NCBI RefSeq assembly: GCF_018069805.1
Contig: NZ_JAGPYN010000009.1
Location: 120,819 to 184,818, forward strand
DNA length: 64,000 nt
Source of the DNA: Pseudoalteromonas ostreae
Lineage (GTDB): Bacteria; Pseudomonadota; Gammaproteobacteria; Enterobacterales; Alteromonadaceae
Direction: 5' to 3'
A program made the translations under genes and the position numbers. The number at the start of each line of letters is the position of its first letter. The stretch's first letter is position 1. Shown here in pieces: positions 1-9,348 of this stretch. The notes below the pieces were generated by a model. It searched no databases, was not told the origin of the DNA, and saw only the letters and a program-made list of their open reading frames with translations.

Positions 1-1
1 A

Positions 2-295
2 ATGTATTTAGAACAAAGCCATACGTTAACTAAAGACATTAACACAGGGGTAATGACCAGTGATAATGAAATAATAATTACAGCCTGCCACCAACTTAAA
101 TCCATATCAAAAACAATTGGCGCAGAAAAAATAGCCGAACTAGCAGCGGACTTTGAAGATAGCTGTAAAGAACAAACCTTAACCAGTGACCAACTAATTG
201 GGCTGCGTGACAATTTAGAGGTTGAATACTCCCGTGTTGCTCAATTTTTAAAAGAGCAAGTACGTAATGCTCGCCAACAAGACGATCAGATTTAA
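2..295 (+). CDS. C-terminal part of an Hpt-domain signalling protein (runs off the left edge)
   Basis: The reading frame is open to the left window edge, so this is most likely the last 97 or so residues of a longer protein, although an ATG lies at position 2. The visible part is helical and contains an HQLKSISKTIGA stretch near residue 30. This fits the phosphoacceptor helix of a histidine phosphotransfer (Hpt) domain (pattern A-H-x-L-K-G/S-x-S-x-x-I/L-G-A). Such a domain usually ends a hybrid sensor kinase or multidomain response regulator and passes phosphate from a receiver domain to another regulator. A terminator hairpin follows directly. The upstream partner domains cannot be seen, so the full architecture is unknown. 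Confidence 0.6.
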   Translation: MYLEQSHTLTKDINTGVMTSDNEIIITACHQLKSISKTIGAEKIAELAADFEDSCKEQTLTSDQLIGLRDNLEVEYSRVAQFLKEQVRNARQQDDQI

Positions 296-314
296 TTTAA
301 TTAAGCGAATAAAA

Positions 315-333
315 AAGGGCTCTAAAAGCCCTT
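315..333. terminator. Bidirectional terminator hairpin
   Basis: A 7-bp stem AAGGGCT/AGCCCTT with a 5-nt loop, with A-rich sequence on the left and T-rich on the right. It lies between the convergent Hpt-protein gene and yggX, so it can serve both. Confidence 0.75.
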
Positions 334-341
334 CTTTGCTA

Positions 342-614
342 TCACTTCTCTGGCGGGCGGTAGCCTTCGATTTCTACATCTTTATCTTCAAACAAAAAGC
401 CAACCATTTGCTCTTCTAAAAAAGTACGATGCTCAGGATCCATCATATTTAAATGCTTTTCATTGATCAGCATTGTTTGCTTGTGCTGCCACTGTGCAAA
501 TGCTTCTTTAGAAATATTATTAAAAATCCTTTCACCCAACTCACCAGGGTAAAGTTGGAAACCAAGCCCTTCGGCTTCCTTTTGTAACTTTTGACAAAAT
601 ACAGTGCGTGCCAT
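342..614 (-). CDS. yggX: Probable Fe(2+)-trafficking protein YggX
   Basis: A 90-residue protein of the normal YggX length. It begins [10 protein letters not shown], with the conserved Cys7, and contains the family stretches PGELGERI and [13 protein letters not shown]. YggX proteins protect Fe-S clusters from oxidative damage and are linked to iron trafficking in the cytoplasm. It lies 30 bp downstream of mutY on the same strand, the order found in many gammaproteobacteria. This suggests co-transcription with the Fe-S-containing glycosylase. Confidence 0.95.
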   Translation of the reverse strand: MARTVFCQKLQKEAEGLGFQLYPGELGERIFNNISKEAFAQWQHKQTMLINEKHLNMMDPEHRTFLEEQMVGFLFEDKDVEIEGYRPPEK

Positions 615-644
615 GATTGCTCTCTTGTGCTTTTAGAAACGATA

Positions 645-1712
645 TCAGTTAGTGTAAACTATTGTAGCAATTTGTTTAACTAGCTTTTTAGTTGGTGCGG
701 CTAAACCAACCTCTATAGACTGGTCCAACGAATACCAAACGAGTTGTCGCTCATTCACGACATCTGGCACTTTATGCAAAGTCAGTACATGCGGATTAAT
801 TGTTAATTCAAAGTGCGAAAATATATGAGTAAATGGCTCAATAGCCACAGTTGTAACAGCAAGCCCTTGCTGCGCTAAAAAAGTATCTAGCTGAGATTTT
901 TGCTCAAACTCAAAAAAACTAAATAACCCCCCCCAGATTCCTGAGTTAGGCCTTTTTTCCATTAATACTTGATCATTACATTGAATAATTAATTGATGGC
1001 ATACTTTCTTTGGCACCGTTTTTTTAGGTTTTGAATGAGGAAACTGTTTTACCTGCTCAGTTTTATGCGCTGCACAACGCGAGCGCAACGGGCAAGGTTG
1101 GCAATCAAATTTGCTACGTGAGCAGAGGCTTGCTCCTAAGTCCATCATTGCTTGGTTAAACTCTGTCACTTGTGCTGCTGGAGTTAACTGCTCTGATAAT
1201 TGCCATAATTGGTTTTCAACTTTCTTTACTCCGTACCAACCTTCAATCATAAAAAACCGAGCTAGCACACGTTTTACATTACCATCTAATATAGGATGAT
1301 GTTGACCAAGAGAAAGTGATAAAACAGCTCCTGCAGTCGAGCGCCCAATTCCGGGCAAAGCAACAACCTCGTTTAACGTTATTGGAAACTCACCTTGGTA
1401 TTGATCTCGGATTATCTTTGCGGTTTTATGCAGATTACGAGCTCGCGCGTAATAGCCCAATCCGGTCCAGTGATGCAGTACGTGATCTTCATCTGCATTC
1501 GCTAAAGCGATAATATCTGGAAAGCTTTTCATAAATTTTTCGAAGTATGGGATCACTGTCACTACTTGCGTTTGTTGCAACATCACTTCCGATACCCACA
1601 CTTTATAAGGTGTTTTGTTTAGCTGCCAGGGCAAGGTTTTACGCCCATGTAGATGATACCAATCGACAACTTGTTGAGAAAACCAGTTTGCTTCACTGTT
1701 ATTTAACTTCAA
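645..1712 (-). CDS. mutY: Adenine DNA glycosylase MutY
   Basis: Removes adenine mispaired with 8-oxoguanine in the GO base-excision-repair pathway. The 355-residue length is typical. The catalytic Glu is in EVMLQQTQV (E42), the helix-hairpin-helix in [11 protein letters not shown], and the catalytic Asp at about D143 in LDGNVKRV. The [4Fe-4S] cluster ligands appear as C-x6-C-x2-C-x5-C (C197, C204, C207, C213). The C-terminal third is the NUDIX-like 8-oxoG recognition domain. It is probably in an operon with yggX downstream and is transcribed divergently from trmB. Confidence 0.97.
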   Translation of the reverse strand: MKLNNSEANWFSQQVVDWYHLHGRKTLPWQLNKTPYKVWVSEVMLQQTQVVTVIPYFEKFMKSFPDIIALANADEDHVLHHWTGLGYYARARNLHKTAKIIRDQYQGEFPITLNEVVALPGIGRSTAGAVLSLSLGQHHPILDGNVKRVLARFFMIEGWYGVKKVENQLWQLSEQLTPAAQVTEFNQAMMDLGASLCSRSKFDCQPCPLRSRCAAHKTEQVKQFPHSKPKKTVPKKVCHQLIIQCNDQVLMEKRPNSGIWGGLFSFFEFEQKSQLDTFLAQQGLAVTTVAIEPFTHIFSHFELTINPHVLTLHKVPDVVNERQLVWYSLDQSIEVGLAAPTKKLVKQIATIVYTN

Positions 1713-1878
1713 AATTACTACTTTTTAAACCCGCCCCTTAATGACGCTCAGTCTATTGTAGTGAATTAAAATATCAAGTTATAAACATACACAAAAGATA
1801 AGGTCTTGTGATCAACGCCATGGTCAGGGATAATACGCCACCATTTTAAGACATGTTGTTTTCATCAGGCCAAAATAT

Positions 1879-2604
1879 ATGAGTGATTCAAGTAACGATA
1901 ACCTTGAGCAAGCAAAGCAAAAAGGTAAATATATTCGTACCATTCGCAGTTTTGTTAAACGCGAAGGTCGTTTAACCAAAGGACAAGCTGCGGCAATTGA
2001 AAAATGCTGGCCAACCATGGGCCTTGAGCACCCAAATGGTATGCTTGATCTAACCCAAATATTTGGCAATGATAACGACGTTGTTTTAGAAATTGGTTTT
2101 GGCATGGGTAAATCTTTGGTCGAAATGGCTAAGAGTGCACCACACCTTAATTTTATTGGTATTGAAGTACACCGCCCAGGTGTTGGCGCATGTTTAATGG
2201 ATGCCGACGAAGCTGGCATTAGCAACTTACGTATTTTTGAACATGATGCTGTTGAAGTATTTGCTGATTGTATTGCTGAGGGAAGCCTAACAACAGTGCA
2301 ATTATTCTTCCCTGATCCATGGCATAAAAAACGTCATCACAAACGTCGTATTGTGCAACCCGCATTTGTAGAAAGCTTGCGAAGCAAATTAAAAATTGGC
2401 GGTGTATTCCATATGGCAACTGATTGGGAAAACTACGCAGAACATATGCTTGAAGTAATGCAAGCAGCGGAGCATTTTAAAAACCAATCACAGACTAACG
2501 ATTATGTGCCACGTCCAGATTTACGTCCCTTGACGAAATTTGAGCAACGCGGCCATCGTTTAGGTCATGGCGTTTGGGATTTAATGTTCGAGCGTATTAG
2601 CTAA
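1879..2604 (+). CDS. trmB: tRNA (guanine-N7-)-methyltransferase
   Basis: Methylates G46 in the variable loop of tRNAs using S-adenosylmethionine. The 241-residue protein has the TrmB hallmarks: [10 protein letters not shown] (SAM-binding loop), the [14 protein letters not shown] motif, and a C-terminal [12 protein letters not shown] segment. Start at the ATG preceding SDSSNDN. It is divergent from mutY and followed 33 bp later by rsmC, another RNA methyltransferase, so the two may be co-transcribed. Confidence 0.97.
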   Translation: MSDSSNDNLEQAKQKGKYIRTIRSFVKREGRLTKGQAAAIEKCWPTMGLEHPNGMLDLTQIFGNDNDVVLEIGFGMGKSLVEMAKSAPHLNFIGIEVHRPGVGACLMDADEAGISNLRIFEHDAVEVFADCIAEGSLTTVQLFFPDPWHKKRHHKRRIVQPAFVESLRSKLKIGGVFHMATDWENYAEHMLEVMQAAEHFKNQSQTNDYVPRPDLRPLTKFEQRGHRLGHGVWDLMFERIS

Positions 2605-2637
2605 ATTAATCAAAACAACTTTAAGGCAAAGCCATTT

Positions 2638-3663
2638 ATGAGCGCATTAACTAATCCAAGTTCACTTTTACTACGCAATAGTGCAAACCTAACGGCGGAC
2701 TCTATTTTAGTAGTTAATTTTGTACAAGATGGCTTTTTGTCACAACTGCGCCAGTTAAATCCAAACAGCAAGATCAGCGCTTTTAGCTACAACCATGCTA
2801 ATGGCGAATTTGCTAAAAACATCAGCAGTATTGATGTTTGTGTTAGTCATGAGATAGCTGGTCAACACTTTGATCTCGTTATCTATTACTACCCAAAAGC
2901 AAAACCTGAAGCATTGATGACGTTGGACAACATTCGTGCAGTTATCAACCCAGACGCTGAGTTATTGGTCGTTGGTGAAAATAAAAGTGGTGTGAAATCG
3001 ATTGAAAAGCAATTTAGTAGCCACTGTGAATACAGCAATAAAATCGACAGTGCCCGCCATTGTGCTTTGTATTTATTCACCGAAATAAAAACCTTAGCTG
3101 AGTTTGTTATTACTCGTTACCACAAACAATTTAATGTTGATGTTGCTGGCGTTAGTTTTAATGCCATCAGCATTCCTGGCGTATTTAATCACGGTGAACT
3201 TGATGGCGGTACTAAAATACTGTTAGAGAATGCACCAAAGATAAAATCTGGCAATGTGCTCGATTTTGGCTGTGGTGCGGGCTTAATTGCCACCTTCTTA
3301 GGTTTAAAAAATCCAGCGTTGAATTTTACCTGTACAGATGTTAGTGCTCTTGCTGCTTATGCAACCACGCAAACATTGGCACTTAACGCTGTAAACGGTA
3401 GCGCTTTACTAAGTGATGGATTAGCAAATGTAACGGGTAAATTTGAGCTTATTATTTCAAATCCACCATTTCATACTGGTATTGCAACAGATTATACTGT
3501 TGCTGAACAGTTTTTAAATGCTGCTAAGCAACACTTAACTAAACAAGGTAAGTTAACTATTGTTGCAAACAGCTTCTTGAAATATCCGCCAATTTTAGAA
3601 ACTCAGTTCGGTACTTATCAAGTAGTACATAAAACCAATAAGTTTTCAGTATATAGCAGTTAA
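2638..3663 (+). CDS. rsmC: 16S rRNA (guanine-N2-)-methyltransferase RsmC
   Basis: Methylates G1207 of 16S rRNA in the 30S subunit. The 341-residue length fits the two-lobe RsmC architecture: a degenerate N-terminal methyltransferase-like half and an active C-terminal half. The active half has the SAM motif VLDFGCGAGLIA and the catalytic ISNPPFHTG motif (NPPF loop). The gene sits just after trmB on the same strand. Confidence 0.94.
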   Translation: MSALTNPSSLLLRNSANLTADSILVVNFVQDGFLSQLRQLNPNSKISAFSYNHANGEFAKNISSIDVCVSHEIAGQHFDLVIYYYPKAKPEALMTLDNIRAVINPDAELLVVGENKSGVKSIEKQFSSHCEYSNKIDSARHCALYLFTEIKTLAEFVITRYHKQFNVDVAGVSFNAISIPGVFNHGELDGGTKILLENAPKIKSGNVLDFGCGAGLIATFLGLKNPALNFTCTDVSALAAYATTQTLALNAVNGSALLSDGLANVTGKFELIISNPPFHTGIATDYTVAEQFLNAAKQHLTKQGKLTIVANSFLKYPPILETQFGTYQVVHKTNKFSVYSS

Positions 3664-3810
3664 TTGCTGCTATAGCATCAAAAACGCTGTCAAATAATAT
3701 AAATGGCAGCTTTTCAACAAAGTTATTATATTTTTTAGTCACTTTGATAGGTCTTTGCTAGACTTACTGCAACTAGATAAAACTTACATAACTCGGCCTT
3801 CATTACAATA

Positions 3811-5436
3811 ATGCCTAAATCAACATCGCCAACAAGTATTCGCAAAGCACTGATAAGCGCAGTCATGCTTGTTACTGCCTTGTGTTTATCGTTATCTATT
3901 TCTATTTCAACCTATCTAGATGTCAAAGAGCAAAAGCAATTAATTGTCAACAAGCTTACTATTCTCGCTGAAATAATCGCCTTTAATGCACAAATAAGTG
4001 TATTATTTGATGATAGAAAAACCGAAGAACAGCGCCTTAAGTCTTTCGAAAAAATCCCACTGATTAAAAATATACATATTTACGCAATAGACGAAATATC
4101 AAATAAAGCGGTATTTTTTACCAGCTTCAATGCTCGAAAAACCCCACCTGTGCCACTTCGAGTTGATAATATTGAACAACTTCAGGAGCCTAGAGTCACT
4201 GAAGACTATATAGAGCTAATCAAACCAGTTAGCTACGAAGGTGATATTAAGGGTTATGTGTATATTCGTGGTGGCTTAGAGCGCCTTAATGCCTATATTA
4301 ACAAAAAAATTCTTATTGATATCCTTTTAACGTTATTCGTTTTAATACTGGTTTATTTTGTAGCAAAGCGAATTCAAAAGCGTATTGCTGATCCCATCGA
4401 CCAATTAAGTACCTTGCTGCAAGATGTTTCGAAAAATCATAATTATAGTGCTCGAGCCCCAAAAACTAATATTACTGAAGTCAATATGCTTTCGAATAGT
4501 TTAAACATCATGCTGACTCGCACGCAAAATCAAATAGAGCGGCATAAAAACGATAAGCAAGAAATTAAACAATTAAACCAAAGCCTAGAAGAAAAAGTAA
4601 ATCAACGCACGATCGCGCTCAGAGAAGCAAACCAAGAGTTACTAACAACCCTTGAGCGAATGCATCAATACCAAAACCAAATTGTTGAAAGTGAAAAAAT
4701 GGCCTCTTTAGGACAAATGGTTGCAGGCGTTGCACATGAAGTAAATACACCGATTGGTTTAGGGATCACCGGTTCAACTCTACTACGCGATAAACTGGCA
4801 GAAATAAGCTTAGGGTTTGAGCAAAAAACCTTAACCTCAAACCAATTGAAGCTTTTTATCGACAATGGCATTGAAAACTTAGACCTTATTTATCGGAATT
4901 TAAATCGCGCTGCAGAACTGGTATCCAGCTTTAAAAAAGTAGCGGTGAACCAAGATGGAGAGATTAATTCGCAGATCAATATGCATGACCTGATAACTAA
5001 CGTGATGCTCTCAATGCGCACTGAATTAGAGATCAAAGCTCCTAAAATAGCTCTTCATTGTTCGGCACAATTGATGATCGAAAGCAAAGCGGGTCCTCTG
5101 CAACAGGTGTTGCAGCAATTATTAAGTAACTCGATAATCCACGGATTTAAAGATAATCAAAATAACGAAATCGAAATCTCTGTTGAACGCAACGAAAGTA
5201 GTCTGATCATTAACTATTACGATAATGGTATCGGGGTTGATAAAAGCGTTAAAAAACGCATTTTTGATCCCTTTGTTACTACTAAACGCGGTGAAGGCGG
5301 CAGTGGTTTAGGTATGCATTTAGTTTACAACTTAGTTACACAAGCTCTAGGAGGCAGTGTTCATTTTGATGATCAAAATATAGAAGGAACACGCTTTATA
5401 ATTACTTTGCCACTAACAGAGGCAAGCAAAGCATGA
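3811..5436 (+). CDS. Membrane sensor histidine kinase with periplasmic (CHASE8-like) sensor and HAMP
   Basis: A 541-residue protein. The first transmembrane segment (about residues 12-34) and a second (about 167-186) flank a periplasmic sensor of roughly 130 residues. A HAMP-like region (about 187-240), a coiled coil (about 245-295) and the kinase core follow. The H-box is VAGVAHEVNTPIG (H309), the N-box LLSNSIIHGF, and the ATP-lid boxes YDNGIGVD and GSGLGMHLV. There is no attached receiver domain. The stop overlaps the start of the next gene by 4 bp (ATGA), so kinase and YfiR-like protein are translationally coupled. The ligand and the cognate regulator are unknown; arcA lies further downstream but ArcB is present as its own partner. 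Confidence 0.85.
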   Translation: MPKSTSPTSIRKALISAVMLVTALCLSLSISISTYLDVKEQKQLIVNKLTILAEIIAFNAQISVLFDDRKTEEQRLKSFEKIPLIKNIHIYAIDEISNKAVFFTSFNARKTPPVPLRVDNIEQLQEPRVTEDYIELIKPVSYEGDIKGYVYIRGGLERLNAYINKKILIDILLTLFVLILVYFVAKRIQKRIADPIDQLSTLLQDVSKNHNYSARAPKTNITEVNMLSNSLNIMLTRTQNQIERHKNDKQEIKQLNQSLEEKVNQRTIALREANQELLTTLERMHQYQNQIVESEKMASLGQMVAGVAHEVNTPIGLGITGSTLLRDKLAEISLGFEQKTLTSNQLKLFIDNGIENLDLIYRNLNRAAELVSSFKKVAVNQDGEINSQINMHDLITNVMLSMRTELEIKAPKIALHCSAQLMIESKAGPLQQVLQQLLSNSIIHGFKDNQNNEIEISVERNESSLIINYYDNGIGVDKSVKKRIFDPFVTTKRGEGGSGLGMHLVYNLVTQALGGSVHFDDQNIEGTRFIITLPLTEASKA

Positions 5437-5957
5437 GATTAACAGGTTTATTGCTGGCTCTGATGATGCTATTTCCTACGCTTTTACAGGCTAAATCCCC
5501 TGAACAAGTCAAATCAGCGTTCCTATTTCAGATTGCAAAGTTCGTCGAATTCCCCAAAGCTAATAATAAACAGGCTGTGACTTTTTGTTTTTATGATGTT
5601 GAACATGGTATTGGTGAGCTATTAAAAGATAATTCGAATCTTAAAATTAACGATATACCGATTGAAACAGTATTAATTAATAAAAAACAGCAAATTTCTG
5701 AACTTTCTCGCTTTTGTGATATCACATACATTGATGAAACAATGGAAGATGATATAATTCCACTTTGGATCGATACCATTTCATTAAGTACCTTAACAGT
5801 TGGTGAGAGTATCAGTTTTTTAGAAAAAGGAGGCATTGTCTCTTTGGTCCAAGAAGGGAATAAAATCCGACTGTATATCAATAAACAGCAGTTGTTACGC
5901 AGCAGTTTTAAAGTGCAATCTCGGTTATTAGCTGTTTCTAAATTTCATCCGAATTGA
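5433..5957 (+). CDS. YfiR-like (DUF4154) periplasmic protein
   Basis: A 174-residue protein with a signal peptide (about residues 1-20, ending LLQAKS), followed by the family opening in which PEQVKSAFLFQIAKFVEFP can be read. It contains two Cys residues (in TFCFYD and SRFCDITY), as is usual for disulfide-carrying YfiR relatives. YfiR proteins act in the periplasm as modulators of membrane signalling enzymes such as diguanylate cyclases. Here the gene overlaps a histidine kinase gene by 4 bp, so the likely partner is the periplasmic domain of that kinase. The partnership is inferred from the overlap. Confidence 0.85.
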   Translation: MRLTGLLLALMMLFPTLLQAKSPEQVKSAFLFQIAKFVEFPKANNKQAVTFCFYDVEHGIGELLKDNSNLKINDIPIETVLINKKQQISELSRFCDITYIDETMEDDIIPLWIDTISLSTLTVGESISFLEKGGIVSLVQEGNKIRLYINKQQLLRSSFKVQSRLLAVSKFHPN

Positions 5958-5963
5958 TTTTAC

Positions 5964-5992
5964 TTGTTAACAATTGGATATACTCCTATAAT
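5964..5992 (+). promoter_or_regulatory. Candidate sigma-70 promoter for arcA
   Basis: TTGTTA (5964-5969) and a perfect TATAAT (5987-5992) separated by 17 bp, about 70 bp upstream of the arcA start. The -35 matches consensus at four of six positions. Called by eye only. Confidence 0.4.
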
Positions 5993-5999
5993 CACTAGT

Positions 6000-6026
6000 A
6001 TTCGGTTTTATAATACAATACCGAAT
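6000..6026. promoter_or_regulatory. Inverted repeat in the arcA leader
   Basis: ATTCGG and CCGAAT arms separated by 15 bp of AT-rich sequence, between the candidate promoter and the arcA start codon. It could be an operator or an mRNA hairpin. No T-run follows, so it is not an obvious terminator for the upstream gene. Confidence 0.35.
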
Positions 6027-6065
6027 TAATTGTAAATAAAATATTCCGAAAAAGGTTAATTAATA

Positions 6066-6782
6066 ATGCAAACGCCAGTCATTCTGATTGTAGAGGATGA
6101 AGACGTAACTCGACTAAACCTCGTTAGTTTATTTGAAGCTGAAGGTTACAAAGTTATTGAAGCCATTGATGGCGATGACATGCATGACAAGCTTACAAAT
6201 AATGATGATGTGAACCTTGTAGTTATGGACATCAACCTGCCAGGCAAAAACGGGCTAATATTAGCACGTGAATTACGTCAAAAGCGTAACGTTGGACTTA
6301 TCTTCCTAACCGGTCGTGATAATGATGTAGACCGTATTTTAGGCCTAGAAATTGGCGCGGACGACTATATTACTAAGCCGTTCAATCCTCGTGAATTAAC
6401 TATTCGTGCTCGTAACTTGCTTTCTCGTACAGCCCTTGGCGGTGAAGAATCAAGCCTTGAAACAAATGGTGTGATCACTTTTAATGGCTGGGAACTTGAC
6501 GAAAATAGCCGCTGTTTAACATCTCCAAATGGTGACGCCAAGCGTTTACCTAAAGGTGAATACAGAGCACTACGTTTAATGCTTGATTCTCCAGGCCGTA
6601 TTTTTAGTCGTGAGCAACTAATCAAGCATATGACTGGTCGTGAGTTACGTGCAAATGACCGAACTGTTGATGTAACGATCCGTCGTATCAGAAAGCATTT
6701 TGAAAGTGATAACAGCACATCTGAGCTGATCAGCACCATCCATGGTGAAGGTTATCGTTTCATTGGTAAAATCGATAGTTAA
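6066..6782 (+). CDS. arcA: Aerobic/anaerobic response regulator ArcA
   Basis: An OmpR-family response regulator of 238 residues. The receiver domain has the acidic pocket EDED, the phosphorylated Asp in [12 protein letters not shown] (about D54) and the Lys in [10 protein letters not shown]. The winged-helix DNA-binding domain occupies about residues 135-235. The receiver is very close to enterobacterial ArcA in the segments [16 protein letters not shown] and [20 protein letters not shown]. ArcA represses or activates respiratory and central-carbon genes under low oxygen. Unusually compared with E. coli, arcB lies immediately downstream in convergent orientation. Confidence 0.93.
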   Translation: MQTPVILIVEDEDVTRLNLVSLFEAEGYKVIEAIDGDDMHDKLTNNDDVNLVVMDINLPGKNGLILARELRQKRNVGLIFLTGRDNDVDRILGLEIGADDYITKPFNPRELTIRARNLLSRTALGGEESSLETNGVITFNGWELDENSRCLTSPNGDAKRLPKGEYRALRLMLDSPGRIFSREQLIKHMTGRELRANDRTVDVTIRRIRKHFESDNSTSELISTIHGEGYRFIGKIDS

Positions 6783-6809
6783 TATCCATTTCACCAAGTA
6801 ATGACAGCA

Positions 6810-9134
6810 TTAACGTTCTAATTGCTGTAAAAATAAATGAAGGGCATGTTGCCCTTCATTTATTTTATCTGCCAATATTGTTAGCCAAGTATTTAACACT
6901 TCATCACTTTCTTCAAGCGCACCATGTTCCATGGTCTTAGCGTGTAACTGTACATCATTTAAACCAACTGAACCTGCCGCACCTTTCAGCTTGTGCGCCA
7001 CTGACTTATATTCTTCACGATCGTTATCCGCTAATGAGGTAGCCAATTCTTGTTGGTATTGCGGGTTAAGCTTTTCAAATAAGTTGCTACTGCGTTTAAA
7101 TGTTACTATTCCCATCGAATTAACAAAGTCTTCTATGGTTTCAACATCAAGTAACTCAACATTGATATTTTCACAGGCTTCTTTACTGACCGTTAAACGT
7201 GTTTCATCTGACTGTTGTTGATGTTTAATATCAAATAGTTCTGCCAACATTTTATCAAGCTTAGTGGTATTGATGGGCTTGGCTAATGCGCCTTGAATTG
7301 AAATACCTTGCAGCTCTTCTTCGGCGCTACGCACATTAGCCGTAAGCGCTACAATAGGTAACTTGTCAAAATGGCTATCGGCACGGATCTGTCTTGCTAC
7401 TTCATCGCCATTTATATCTGGAAGCTGCATATCTAGCAGTACTAAATCCAGATCATCCTCAGTGTCAACAAACGACAACGCATCTTCACCGGTTTCAGCC
7501 CAGATAACTTCATGGCCACGTTGCTCAAGTAAGTTAGTGGCGATTTCAGCATTAAGCGGCACATCTTCAACTAGCAAGATATTCAAACTACGGCCAACAT
7601 AACTTTGTTCAGCCGGAGCAATGCAAAGTGCCAGCGGTATTTCAACCACAAAACAACTCCCCTCCCCTTCAGTACTACTCACATGTAAATGTCCGTTCAT
7701 TGCAGTAACCAATGCCTTGGTGACCGCTAAACCGATACCTGATCCTATCGCATTAGTGCCATTTAAATCCGGTGCTTTATAATACATATCAAAAATACGA
7801 TGTAATTGATCTTGTGGAATGCCCTGTCCAGTATCGGTGACTTTCATCACTAACCACGCGCCATCCACACGGTTTTCCCGAACACACGCTAATTGAACTT
7901 TACCTTGTTGAGTAAATTTAACTGCATTATTTATTAAATTCCACACCACTTGGCGTAATCGGGTCGGATCTAGTTGTGCATAAATATCCAACATACCTTT
8001 GCGCTTAATTTCAAACTCTAGGCCTTTTTGCTCAGCAATTAGTCCTGCAAAGTTAATCACATCATTAATAAAGTCAGAAACATTTATTGAATCGGTAACA
8101 ATATCGAGTTGTTCGCGGTCTATTTTATCTAAATCTATAATATCATTGAAAATATTACCTAATGTTTCAGCACTAGAAAATACTGTATTACACCAACTAC
8201 GTTGCTGCTTGTCCAAGTCGGTGTCTAGCAACATCCGAGTTAAACCCACAATCCCATTAAGCGGCGTGCGTAATTCATGACTTAAGGTGGCAATAAATTT
8301 CCCCTTGTCTTTATAAGCAGTTTCAAGTGCTTGGGCAGCTTCTTTACGGCTGGTGATGTCGCGGCCAAACGCTAATAAACCAATGTAATCACCGTCATCA
8401 TTAATAAATGGGAGCTTACGCATTTCAAACCAACGGTTTTCATTGCCTACAAGGTATTCAACATCAAGCGTTAATGCGGCGTGAGTTTTTTCAACTTTAT
8501 TATCAGTTAGCAATACTTCAGGTAAGAATTGTGTTGGGTAAATTTCCTCGGCTGTTTTACCTATTAACTCGTCGCTTGATTTACCCATTACCTCTTCAAA
8601 CATTTTATTACAACCGGCAAACACACCATTATTATCACGGTAGTAAAATAAATCAGGTGATGAATCGACAATAGAGCGCAGCAACATACCTTGTTGAGCA
8701 AGCTCTTGCTGGGTTTTTTTACGTTCGACGATTTCTCGTCTGAGCTCCTCTATTGCACGGTGTTTGGCATGAAATGCCATTTTACGTTCGTCTATCTCTA
8801 CATTTAAGCGATTGATATTGTCTTTTAAAGTTTGATTTAATAATTTTTCTTGTTTGGTGGCGCTGTCTAAATACGCATAGGAAGCATCTAACTGGCGAAT
8901 TGAATTGATCAACACACTGATAATAATGGGCGATACTACTGCGGTAAAAAATATTACGGCAAGCACATCTACGAGCATCACCTCACCCACAGCAACATAA
9001 TAAAACATACACGATAATATTAATGCCAAGACTAATAGTAATGCATAACAGATAGTTGCGGTTTTTAATTCACCGAATCGAGTAATTAAACTAGAAAGTG
9101 TTCGAGCCCATGGACTCAAAGAGGAATCGATCAT
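6810..9134 (-). CDS. arcB: Hybrid sensor histidine kinase ArcB
   Basis: 774 residues with the tripartite ArcB layout. There are two transmembrane helices (about 27-49 and 53-76), a coiled-coil linker, and a PAS domain (about 150-265). The kinase core has the H-box SHELRTPLNG (H286), the receiver has Asp568 in LLDMQLPD, and the C-terminal Hpt domain has AHKLKGAAGSVG (His714). ArcB relays phosphate His-Asp-His to ArcA in response to the quinone redox state. The PAS Cys corresponding to E. coli C180 is kept (C175, FAGCNKMFE), but the position of the second redox Cys (E. coli C241) appears to be Trp235 in NRWFEMRK. It is convergent with arcA, leaving 27 bp between the stops. Confidence 0.9.
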   Translation of the reverse strand: MIDSSLSPWARTLSSLITRFGELKTATICYALLLVLALILSCMFYYVAVGEVMLVDVLAVIFFTAVVSPIIISVLINSIRQLDASYAYLDSATKQEKLLNQTLKDNINRLNVEIDERKMAFHAKHRAIEELRREIVERKKTQQELAQQGMLLRSIVDSSPDLFYYRDNNGVFAGCNKMFEEVMGKSSDELIGKTAEEIYPTQFLPEVLLTDNKVEKTHAALTLDVEYLVGNENRWFEMRKLPFINDDGDYIGLLAFGRDITSRKEAAQALETAYKDKGKFIATLSHELRTPLNGIVGLTRMLLDTDLDKQQRSWCNTVFSSAETLGNIFNDIIDLDKIDREQLDIVTDSINVSDFINDVINFAGLIAEQKGLEFEIKRKGMLDIYAQLDPTRLRQVVWNLINNAVKFTQQGKVQLACVRENRVDGAWLVMKVTDTGQGIPQDQLHRIFDMYYKAPDLNGTNAIGSGIGLAVTKALVTAMNGHLHVSSTEGEGSCFVVEIPLALCIAPAEQSYVGRSLNILLVEDVPLNAEIATNLLEQRGHEVIWAETGEDALSFVDTEDDLDLVLLDMQLPDINGDEVARQIRADSHFDKLPIVALTANVRSAEEELQGISIQGALAKPINTTKLDKMLAELFDIKHQQQSDETRLTVSKEACENINVELLDVETIEDFVNSMGIVTFKRSSNLFEKLNPQYQQELATSLADNDREEYKSVAHKLKGAAGSVGLNDVQLHAKTMEHGALEESDEVLNTWLTILADKINEGQHALHLFLQQLER

Positions 9135-9348
9135 ATATAAATCTGTCTCTTAACTATACTACAAGTATATAAAAAATCAGCTGACTACACAGCTACAAAA
9201 AAACCACTAGTGCTAATATGTTAGCATTTTTGCATTAACTATTTTCATGTTCCGCGACGAAAACGGAAAATTTTCATCTAACACGTATTTTTTATTTATT
9301 TCGTGTAAAATATCGCGCAATTTACAATTGCCAATAACGAGATTTTTC

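Noticed and set aside
1824..2225. 133-codon antisense frame over trmB
   Set aside because: Composition is that of a shadow frame and it lies against a certain gene.
6365..6739. Long antisense frame inside arcA
   Set aside because: Mirror frame of a strongly conserved gene; no independent start signals or family.
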